From assembly GCA_011634665.1 (NCBI GenBank), contig WAEK01000013.1:542501-606500 (forward strand): DNA of 64,000 nt, read 5' to 3'. A program made the translations under genes and the position numbers. How positions within the stretch are numbered: the stretch's first letter is position 1; each line of letters begins with the position of its first letter. Below are positions 49,969 through 58,970 of this stretch, piece by piece. The notes below the pieces were generated by a model that saw only the letters and a list, made by a program, of their open reading frames with translations, made no database searches and was not told the origin of the DNA. The stretch is from Mortierella sp. BCC40632 (lineage: Eukaryota; Mortierellomycota; Mortierellomycetes; Mortierellales; Mortierellaceae).

Positions 49969-50098
49969 TCGCTTTCTTTACGCTTTTCGCACCCCTTTTA
50001 CAACATCCTTTTCTACTATTCTTCTCTTGCCGTTTCAAGGTAATGGGCTCTTTTCATCTCCCAGCCGCATGGAAAACAATCTGTCAACAGCAATCTGG

Positions 50099-50341
50099 CC
50101 CCCCCTATGCCCCAACGTGGTTAATGGATGCTTTCTCTGCTACACTGACCGGAGAGGTGATCGCGACATGATGGCCTCCAGTTGAGCCGCACAGTACTAC
50201 CCGAGTCGGTGGTTGTGACGCTTTGCTGCCGGATCATGTGGCTCTTGGCGAGGAATGACCAGAGCTATTGTCATATACGACTTGACCTCCCTATGCCCCA
50301 GTGCGGCTAATAGATTCTTTCTCTGCTGCACTGACCGGGTG
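50099..50341 (+). repeat. 59-bp direct repeat, two copies
   Basis: 50099-50157 and 50283-50341 share CCCTATGCCCCA and the TTCTCTGCT.CACTGACCGG part, about 184 bp apart. No gene could be assigned to this region. Confidence 0.65.
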
Positions 50342-50516
50342 GTTAGTTGGTGACAATGTGTTCAGCTTGGACACTCAAAACACATCCCCGATGGTTGAGA
50401 CTCTGCGCTGAAGTTCCTCTGTCTATCCTACGCCACATAACTAGACGTCAGTTCTGGTTGTTATATCTCCAGCGTAGCCGAATAACATGAAGGCTTACGC
50501 TTATTATTCGACTACG

Positions 50517-50572
50517 GCGAGGACCCCATATGCGACTTTTATGAAAGAAGGTTACACATATGGGGTCCTCGC
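50517..50572. repeat. Inverted repeat with 16-bp perfect arms
   Basis: GCGAGGACCCCATATG at 50517-50532 and its exact complement at 50557-50572, with a 24-nt spacer. Imperfect pairing extends outwards through TTATTAT. It could be a small MITE or a transcript-end stem. Confidence 0.85.
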
Positions 50573-50656
50573 TACTGGAGGATAATAAACGAATGACTGT
50601 TAACTACTCGCATTTTTGTATCATTATTTCTGCGCTTCAAGGTTCTTGGATTAAAC

Positions 50657-51007
50657 ATGGAGTATGCTTCATGGGTTAATGATATCAAGGAGGTTAACGG
50701 ACAACCGAGGGAACATGTCTCGTTCTCGTCATTCGTCAGAAAGTTCGCATTCGCTGACAAGGAGCTAGCCATGTCACAGTATGAGAGACTGCTCAACTCG
50801 CCCAGGATGAAAGCAGGGCGACGTCGACGCCTGAAAGCGTATTATGACATCTTCTCGAAGTCACGTATGGCTTCGTTTTGGCAGGCATGGGACAGAGAAC
50901 AGACCAACAAAGAGAACAGCTATCATGGCCCAGCGCGCATCACTTACCACATCTGCAAATGGCTTTGCCGTAATTCACACAGATGCCACAGCAACACCCA
51001 CCACTGA
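50657..51007 (+). CDS. Possible gene fragment, 116 codons, function unknown
   Basis: A frame from ATG at 50657 encodes a charged helical protein (MEYASWVNDIKEVNGQPR, then RMKAGRRRRLKAYYDIFSKS and SFWQAWDREQTNKEN). After about residue 88 a second frame with Ser/Thr-rich sequence looks more protein-like, so a frameshift or an intron may exist there. The 5' side is the inverted repeat at 50517-50572. I do not recognise the family; a TE-derived fragment is possible. Confidence 0.35.
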   Translation: MEYASWVNDIKEVNGQPREHVSFSSFVRKFAFADKELAMSQYERLLNSPRMKAGRRRRLKAYYDIFSKSRMASFWQAWDREQTNKENSYHGPARITYHICKWLCRNSHRCHSNTHH

Positions 51008-51087
51008 GACAAATGAAGGTAGAGGGTTTTTATCAAGTTGGTATTGTTCTAGGATCACAAGACATGAATCTATCATGCGTCGCATTC

Positions 51088-51128
51088 AAAGTACAACACC
51101 AAAGGGGTGCCCTTTGGTGTTGTACTTT
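51088..51128. repeat. Perfect 19-bp hairpin with 3-nt loop
   Basis: AAAGTACAACACCAAAGGG (51088-51106), loop GTG, then the exact complement (51110-51128). Downstream, TTGTCCCT-type motifs recur irregularly to about 51185. Confidence 0.95.
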
Positions 51129-51661
51129 AGTGTTGTCCCTGATTTTGACCCTTGATTTTTTAGTCCCTTGATGTTGTCCCTAGTTTCCTTCCAGCATCCC
51201 TTCTTTTTCTTTTTCCTATATCCTCTTCGCTTCCCGGTCTCTATAACTTGCTCTTGCCAACGTCCCCTTTCCTTTGTCCACTGTATTTTCAGCTCTTTAC
51301 CTTGTCTTGGAAGAGGAATTCCGAGCATGACAGGACCATTTCTTTCTGCTGCATGTTTACCAGCAGAGTTTGCATGATTTGGCCAGTACTGCATTTCCAT
51401 CTTCATTATATGAAAGGCATGCTCTTCAACTTCTTCCTTCATCCCTCTTCAGCTCCCTCCTTCTTCAGCGCACTTCACCAGAAATCATCAACTTCCATTG
51501 TATCTTCTCACATCCTTCTCTTTATTCCTATCACCCTCCACCGTCAAGCAAGGTGGGAAATTAGTAGTCTTTTTGTACTGATATCATTTATAGATACTTG
51601 TCATTAACCTCGCGACTTTCATACCAATCATGCATTCATTCTATCTCAGATCATCTTCAAC

Positions 51662-51832
51662 ATGAACATCAAGTACCTTGTCGGATTGGCCATCATTGCT
51701 ATGACTGTTCGGGCGGACTATAATGGATTCAAAGACTGTTGTGCTAAGATTGGCTCGGATTTGCCCGACGGCATAGGGATGGATGCACTTTTGATAGCAT
51801 CCTCCATTCAAAATTGCGCGAAGAATAACTGA
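51662..51832 (+). CDS. 56-residue secreted Cys-containing peptide
   Basis: A short frame with good start context (TTCAACATGAAC). MNIKYLVGLAIIAMTVRA is a clear signal peptide with likely cleavage after Ala-18. The mature part is about 38 residues, starts DYNGFKDCCAKIGSDLPDG and ends SSIQNCAKNN, with three Cys. Small secreted peptides of this build are common fungal effector or signalling candidates, but no family is recognised and the short length leaves room for chance. No intron is needed. Confidence 0.6.
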   Translation: MNIKYLVGLAIIAMTVRADYNGFKDCCAKIGSDLPDGIGMDALLIASSIQNCAKNN

Positions 51833-52599
51833 TACCAAAATAGGACGGCAGCCTTTCGATTATCCGAAGCTAGTGACCTGTTCCTGCGTCAACTTTCGTT
51901 AGGAATAAGTGTTGCAACTACACTGCCCCTTGACAGTTATCTCGCTTGGTAGTCGATGTCACAAATATATTCTGTATGTATTCTAGGCACAAACCACGTT
52001 CAGGCGTGCGCCATCGGAGAAAATGACTGTACCGTTAAGCAAAAATAAAACTAGTACAAGTGAACAAAGCACCGACAACACGCCCTCCGAACTCGGCAGA
52101 AGTAGGAGGGAAACAGCCGACATCGAAGGATCAAAAAGCAACGTCGCTATGAACGCTTGGCTGCCACAAGCCTGTCATTATATAGGATCGTCTAGATCAA
52201 ATTGAAGTATATCTTTTAAAAAAAAATCGTAAATCACGAAATTAGCATGGTAGAGAGAGGACGCCGAGATCTACCTTCTGAATTTTACAGGAAGCTGGGG
52301 CCCCGGGAAGTATGAGAAGGAGCGCCAGGAAGCCTGTTATCAGCATTTTTTTTTTTTTTTTTAAATTCGCTTGCCTTTATTGAGATCTATCACTACTTAA
52401 ATGTTTGGATGGGTTGGAGAGCTAGCAAGAGGCTAAGAGCACTTTCTCCGCGAACTACATGGTAGACCTGAACACAATAAACATTTTCCTTTCCAGCCCA
52501 TCCTTCCGACCTTGGTGATGGCCAATCTTGTTTCCTTCTCTTTCGTTGTCTAGATACCACAATGCTGCTTACATTTTCCATTCCTATCAGATCTTCATA
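51833..52599. other. Intergenic, no gene seen
   Basis: Contains an A/T-run near 52347-52365 and only short chance frames. Confidence 0.4.
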
Positions 52600-53085
52600 G
52601 ATTGACTGGTTCCCTAGCTATTTGATGAGACCGGTCTGATGGAGTCTTGATCTTCATTTCCCTACGAAGCTTGTCCATCTTTTGTTGGCGCCAGATCGAT
52701 CACGCAGTTTCCGCATCTCTTGTTGTTGCAGCCTGATTGTAACTTCGCTCTTAGCTTGTTGTATTAACATCTCGTCACCAAGCCATTGAAGTGAGTCCTC
52801 CTGTTGTTGAATTGGATTCTCCAGCAGTTGGAACAGCTCTTCCATTTGTTGGTACGGATCTTCAAGTTGTTAGAGCGGGACATCCGAGTGTTGAAGCAGC
52901 CCCACCGTTTGTGGAGGAGGTTCGGTCAGTTACTGATGCGGCACTTCTTTTCGACTAACAGGTACCTTGTTGCCCTCTAAGGACGCTGCTTCTTTCTCTT
53001 GTTCAAAATCTTGAAGCGTCGTGAACACATCGTCCCATTCCTGTTGGCTAAGGCTAAAGTCTTTGAATTCTAATCAAGGATTTAT
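52600..53085 (-). pseudogene. Decayed Gln-rich coiled-coil gene
   Basis: One minus-strand frame, entered through an acceptor-like GATTAG near 53070, reads through a helical Gln/Glu-rich protein (FKDFSLSQQEWDDVFTTLQD, MEELFQLLENPIQQQEDS, AKSEVTIRLQQQEMRKLRD). It is stopped in frame four times: TAA at 52930 and 52870, TGA at 52654, TAG at 52618. Each stop can arise from a Gln or Arg codon by one C-to-T change. The family is not recognised. Confidence 0.4.
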
Positions 53086-54438
53086 CGTGAGTATCGATTG
53101 TGGGTTTTGTTATCTTTGCTCCACCATCCACGCGCTTTGAAGCCGGTTACCAAGTGGTTGTGCTCCCTTTGACTGTCTTCCACTGCGTCGGAATGATGGC
53201 TGCCTCTACCAGATCTTTTTAGTGGAGTCAGAAGCATCTGTTGCGGCTCAGATCCCACAACTCGTGCGAGGCAAGAACGATGGGTCAGTCCGAAATGCCC
53301 AAACTCTCAGCAGTGAGAACACCTTGCAAGAGAGGTTGTGGACAGGCTGTGTTAGTGGAGCTCTTAAAAAAAAAAAAAGTATAGAGTAGTTTCCCTCCTG
53401 TTTTCAATAAATGCAGCACGCTTAATTGAAAACTTTTTGAAGAGCAAAAGCGATCAAACACCTGCGGTTTTTGTCGAGTAATAGGGCGCAATCCTCAGTA
53501 TCCAACTCCCTGTTCCAAGGATTGATTCATAGGATGCTTACTGAGAGGGTTAAAGTTGGTAAAGCTAGCCAGAAGAGCCAACGCCGTTGAGCCTAGTGCA
53601 TCTGTGAGATAAGTAGGAGTGGCAGCTAAGGCAGAACCAAAGGAAGAGAGAGAGGGAGAGAGAGAGAGGTAGAGGGAGGGAGAGAGAGGGAGAGAGAGAG
53701 GGGAGAGAGAGAGGGGAGAGAGCAGTTTATTACCTATTTGTCAAAATAAAAAAAAGTCGTACACCGTCCTGCACTCATCATAGGACAAACTGATTGGCAA
53801 GGAGAAGCAAGTGGAGCAATGCAATGGAAAAGGTCGAAGTGATGACTGTTGCAATGGAAATGGAGGGGAAAGAGGGAAGGTCATGATGGATCAAGGAATC
53901 TGGGAGGAGGGGAAGAGATCGAAAACGCGAATGGAGCTCAGAAGGTGAAGATAATTGCCTGCGTGGCTTGAAGGCCAATTTTCTTTAGACTCGGACACGT
54001 CGCGCGGTCTTTTTCCTAGAGAGAAGTCTTTTTTTTTTTTGGTTCAAGAAAGCCTAGCGCATTGAGCCATTTGTCCCATTTCTTGAGCCGGCATGGAGCC
54101 AATGAGCAAACAGTAGCCATGCTCACCCTCCTTAGCGACCCTTCATCTTCACCTGGACAGATGATCAGCTGATATAGAGCGCATCTGTTTATTAGGTGAT
54201 TAGGGCAAAGTGATGTTAAATGATTAAAAAAAAAAAAAAAAAAAAACATGAAAAACGTTGGGTCTTGTGCTTACCCTGTGCATGACTTCCCCCACTCGCC
54301 TACTATACCTCCGCGCTACTTTCTTGCTCAAACATCAAGGATACTAGAAAATAAAGATAACAATGGAGGCCGTATGCCAAGTCGAGGGTATTTACCAGTC
54401 TGCTGGAAACAATGCGATAGGATCAGAAATAGAAACCA

Positions 54439-54545
54439 CTGGATTGGATATGCCTGGATTGGATGTGTCTGGATTGGATTGTGTCTGGATTGGATTGCGT
54501 CTGGATTGGATTGTGTCTGGATTGGATTGTTCCTGGATTGGATTT
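54439..54545 (+). repeat. 15-16-bp minisatellite, about seven units
   Basis: Units of the form CTGGATTGGATTGTGT with small variations. Related TTGGAT words continue to about 54670. Confidence 0.9.
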
Positions 54546-54689
54546 CGATGGATCCACCAGTTTTCGTATATGGATAGACTCCATATATCCATTCAGGGTC
54601 GCCCAGATTGGATTTGGATCACCACGGACAGAATGGATTGGATTTGGATTTGACCAACTTGGTTTGGATTATCCGAATGGCGAACGCTA

Positions 54690-54727
54690 GGTATGGTATG
54701 GTATGGTATGGTATGGTATGGTATGTA
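54690..54727 (+). repeat. (GGTAT)n pentanucleotide repeat
   Basis: About seven tandem GGTAT units, the last imperfect. Confidence 0.9.
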
Positions 54728-54860
54728 TGGTAGTATATTTGTTGATAGTAAGAGTGCTAGTTTCATTTAGAAAGACGAGCTTGGCAATCATGGTTTATTG
54801 AAGTGAAATTATTGATTTTATATTTGAGGCAACGTGTTCCATGGCATGGGCCTATCTTTG

Positions 54861-55181
54861 TCACTCATTGCTTAGTTGAGGATCACTCAATTTCATATTC
54901 TTGGATGAATGAAGTTGCTGATCTTCTGCGCGGCGCTTGAGTTGCTTCAGCATATCGGATACACGACATGATGCTATAGAAATATCTTGGGAAAGCTCTT
55001 GTAGGCGTGAGAATGAGAGGGAGAGGGAGCTATACAAGAACACGTGCCAAAAAAAAAAAAAAAAAAAAAGGGCAAGGCAAGGCAGAGAGACCCTATTGAG
55101 TGTATACCTGACAGTCGTGTTCTGGGACGGGATCCATCAGAAGGAGTGGTGTCAATGATCGGGAAGGTACAGGTGCATGGA
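54861..55181 (-). pseudogene. Orphan CRN linker exon plus short helical terminal exon
   Basis: The exon at 55181-55108 starts exactly like the CRN linker exon (HAPVPSRSLTP after the split Val) with the same acceptor phase. A second exon (54995-54861) adds a 44-residue basic helical tail (SDMLKQLKRRAEDQQ) and a stop. No CRN N-terminal exon precedes it, because the frameshifted CRN gene ends only 120 bp upstream. It is either the tail of a rearranged CRN gene or an alternative 3' end for the CRN gene at 58266-55302, whose first exon has a compatible phase-1 donor. Confidence 0.55.
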
Positions 55182-55301
55182 CTATTGTATTGCAATCGAC
55201 ATACGCTACGTACACTACTGATACGTCGAAGGTTCTTTGAAAGCTACGAGTGAGAGAGTTGTGTCAAGTGGTGCACTCAGATCTTTAAGCATTGCAGAGT
55301 G

Positions 55302-57807
55302 TTACTTTGAAGTGCAGACAAATCGGATTAGGTTCTTCAGTGTCACCATGTCATCCTTGTTTGCTTCAATCCCCCCGTAGAAAAAGCTGTCCATGTTGTC
55401 CAGACGAATGTACACCATCACATCTTCTCCCAAGACATGCGTAACTGGAACTATGCTTTGGACTCCAGGGAGCACAAGATGAATGCGGAGTGTGCCCTTG
55501 ATGCTGGAAGGGATGCCGGAACCCTCGTAGTCGGTGCGAACTTTTATCAAGTTCTTGTTGGTGTCGCCGACCACGCTCAAGAAACAGGCCCGAACATCGC
55601 TGGAGGATGTGTTGGACTTGTGAAAACCTTGAGCCATGGGACTACTGAAGAACTTGATCGCAAGTGACCCTGCGTACTGCCTGTTTGGGAAGAACCAAAG
55701 CCCATCAGGTCGCGTACCATTACTAGGACTCAGTAATGTGTTTGAAGGACCGTTGATGAGAAAGTCAAGGTCTGCAGCAGCTCCATCGCCTCGGCACCCG
55801 AATCCTTTTGCTGTGTTGATATCGTCAATTTGAAGCCGAAGACCATGACACCATGAAGGCAGCTCGGATTTATCAAGGTCCTTTAGAAAAGGAAGATCAC
55901 TGATAAGGTACCCATTAAAACGTTGAAGTGACCGATGGACAATTGGCTCAAGTGCATTGCCTTTTGTTGCTGAGGTTCTGCCAAGGCTGTTAATGAGTTG
56001 GGTCAACTGATCCATGGACGACGCCTTTAGCTCTTTCTCCACAGCCTCGATCACTATTGGCTCGTCCATGATCAGGTGAGCGCCATCAGAATGCGCTCGC
56101 AATCTGCACAAGGCCTTGTCCACAAAGTCTGCTTGCTTGCTACTTGAGAACAAGATTTTGCCATCTTGGAAATGATAGGCCAGGACCATCCGACAGAAAA
56201 GCCGAGCAGCTTCACCTGTAGAATCGCTTTGAAGAATAGCGTGAACTCCACTCCTAAGACCACGCGTCACATGCTCAATTGTGAGGTCGACGGCGTTGTC
56301 TAGCGTGACCTGCTTGGTTTTCTGGGTAGGGCCAGTTGTGATGAGGTGGTTGACGATGCCAACGGAAAATCGCGCCCGTCCTGAAAGCTTGCGACGCTTG
56401 GCAATTGGAATTTCGCAGCCGGCGAGGTCGACCACCTCCGAGAGCATCTTGTTGACCTCCTCCTGATCAAAAACTGGAAAGTCTGTTATCCTGATAAAGT
56501 TGGTGGGCTTGCCCACAGCAGTGTAAACGTGGTCAGCATCCTGTAGCGAGAGCGCTGTGCCAGGATCACCAGTGTGGCTTGTATGCGGCTCAGTGTGGCC
56601 GACAAAGGCGTAAGGAAGCCGCGGCGAAGATGACGATGAATCTCATTCTTGTCATCAAAGAGGACGCTTGGCAAGTTCCGAGTATTCCAGTATGAAGCCA
56701 AAGCGGATGGTGAGATAAACCGGCCGGCGAGGATACTAGTCGCCGCAGCTTGAGCTTCATCCAGAGCAATCGCCAGTCCAAGGCGCCTAGCGTCAAGATG
56801 TTCATGGAGCTTTGTTTGGACAACACCAAGCATGATGCCGATTGTTTGGACATCATACTCACGCAGCTTGTGAATCAGATTGTTAATAGTCAAGGCTCCT
56901 CCATTGGTTGTTTGCTCGCGAAAAAATTGCCACGGCTCAAGCTCTGGGCTGTGACTGAGGAGAAGGTGAAGGAAAAGTAGACGAGCCAGAAATTCGAGTT
57001 CAACACGGTGGCGTGCAAGTCTGTTCGCCTCAGCCTCGGTATCAAGCAGATTTCCTGCCCCGCCTTGTGTCCGGACAATACTCGCATACATCTCCTCGAC
57101 GTCAATAGCAAGCTGGGCGAAGTTTGAGTCCTCGAACTCTGGAGAGATGGTGGGCCTGGTAGAACGACATACGCAGTAGACAACAAAGTGTTTGGTGGCC
57201 AGATCAAGGACGGTAGCCGTCTTTCCTGAGCCAGACGGTGCCACCATGGCGACCACACGGTGGCCACTGGATTTACCGATGTCATCCTCGACAATGGAAC
57301 ACAAAGTCGCCTTGCCGTCACTCGTTTTTGCCTGCTTACCTAATTCAAGTCCCAGCATCGCCAGTTTGATATCTTTTGCTGTGGTGTGATATGGTAGAGT
57401 CCTCTTGAAAAAGGGCCCAAGTCGTTCCTTCTGGAAATTCTCGACTTCCTCTGGGTTAACAGTTTGATGGGCAAAATGATGCTGAGTGCCGCTGAGGATG
57501 ATCGCCAGTTCTTGTTCAATGCGATCCTGTGGAACAGAGACACGCTGAATTGGAGTAGCTAAACCAATGAAAGAGCATTTAAAAATGGATGAGCATTAGG
57601 GAAAAAAAAAAGAACTCAATGTGAACTCATAAGACATATTGTTCGGACTCACTTGGGCGAGATGCATGGAAGCCAGGAACTGGAGTCAATGAGCGAGAAG
57701 GGACAGGTGCATGGACTATGAGGATAATGGAAAGGAAGAAAACAAAGTTTAGCGGGATGAATAAGCTCATGTAGATAGAGATCAATCAACAAACGCGTGT
57801 GCATTCG

Positions 57808-57840
<33 letters not shown>

Positions 57841-58266
57841 GCGTATTTAGATGGCTGGGTGAACAAGCTCATTCCGTCCAAGAACAATCAGAAAACGCGT
57901 CTCATTACCTTGAGGAGGAGGGCGCTGGACAATGATATGAATTGTCTTCTTGGGAGGTGCCTCTGGAAAGACATCAGCAATGTCATCTGCCGGGCCAAGC
58001 TTTTCTTTGTCATTGGAGATGATGTTTTCGAGGGGGATGGGGATCAAATCATTGCCCTTGGTGATTGGGTGAGAGACGCGCCAGAGAGTGAGGTTGTTTG
58101 CATCAACATGCTCGAAATCGACTGGTTTCTTGGACTTTATGAGCTCTCTCAGATCGTCGACGGAATCGCTTGAGGAAATCTTGACAGAGAACGCGTTGGA
58201 TGTTGCTTCTCCATCAACAAGGCAAAACAAGGTGAAGTGCTTGTCGGTCATGGTGTTGCGAAGCAT
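55302..58266 (-). pseudogene. Crinkler (CRN) NTPase-nuclease protein with a 1-nt frameshift
   Basis: Exons 58266-57909, 57715-57653 and 57558-55302. Exon 1 encodes the CRN N-terminal domain (FTLFCLVDGEA, then DANNLTLWRVSHPI and IHIIVQRPPPQ). Exon 2 is a 63-nt phase-1 linker. Exon 3 has a Walker A-like APSGSGKT (first Gly replaced by Ala), ALDEAQ, and a C-terminal domain with GNALEPIVHRSL, RPDGLWFF and GSLAIKFFS, which I read as a PD-(D/E)XK-like core (inference). One base is missing at about 56559-56561 relative to the intact neighbour. This stops the frame shortly after. Exon 3 length is also one short of a whole frame. Beyond the shift the frame is open to the normal end, so the lesion is young or an assembly error in a C-run. 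CRN proteins are host-directed or inter-organism effectors in oomycetes and fungi. Confidence 0.85.
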
Positions 58267-58970
58267 CAATGGAAAGAAGAGGAAGGGGGACAAGTAATGG
58301 GCTGTCTCCAGAGCGCTATCGAGAAGGCGCAGGATGTAGAGAAAGCGAAGGATGAAAGAAAAGAGAAGGATAGGATTAAAAAGAGGGATGGAAAGGCGGG
58401 GAGCGGTGGCAAAGACGACGTGGTGGGGGGAAAGAAAGAAAAGAAAGAGAGTAAAAGACAAACAAGAAATTAAGGTCAAAAGAGAGCGTGAGAGCAGTAA
58501 AGGCAATGAAGGAGAGAAAAAGATGTGAGTGAGAAGGGTGACATTGCAAAGAGACGTGGAGAGAGAGTGCAGTCAGTGCATGGTAAAGACAGAGAACGGG
58601 GTAGCCACAGAAGGAGCAGCAAGATCGCGTGTGCGCCCCCCACACATCACTGTCACGTGTCACCATGCACTTTCTTTCTGCGCATCTCTTTACAAATGTC
58701 ACCTTCTCCCCTCTATAGCCTTTACCGCTCTCACCCTCTCTTTCGACCTTACTTTTTTGTTTGTATCTTACATCCTTTCTTTTTGCCACCATTTCCACAT
58801 TTTGCATCGTCTTTGCCACCGTTCTCACGCCTCTCCATCCCTTCTTCCTGTTCCTTTAATCCCTCTGCTTTCTCTTTTCTTTCATCCTTCACTCTCTCTT
58901 CATCCCACGCCTCCTCAACAGCCTTTGTTCCTTTTGTAGCCATCGCTTTTTCCTCTTCTCCATTTCATTG
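58267..58970. promoter_or_regulatory. Shared upstream region of the divergent CRN pair, an inverted repeat
   Basis: The two halves are diverged inverted copies. Read outward from about 58590-58660, each arm contains GTCGTCTTTGCCACCG-like, CTCTTTTCTTTCATCCTTC and TTGATGCTTCGC segments in the same order. The axis lies between GTGCATGG (58578) and CCATGCAC (58663). It probably serves as a bidirectional promoter. Both arms are C/T-rich on the coding strand. No TATA box is clear. Confidence 0.7.

Larger units (their letters stand above)
53086..54860. other. Low-complexity intergenic region
   Basis: Contains a GA/GGA-rich tract (53646-53722), an A-run at 54226-54245, the minisatellite at 54439-54545 and the GGTAT repeat at 54690-54727. 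No gene is supported. Confidence 0.5.

Noticed and set aside
52023..52205. 60-codon plus-strand frame
   Set aside because: No signal peptide, domain or good context; nothing supports it.
54363..54690. Frames with repeated Trp-Ile-Gly or Ser-Gly-Leu-Asp units
   Set aside because: Translations of the minisatellite; no start support or splice partners.
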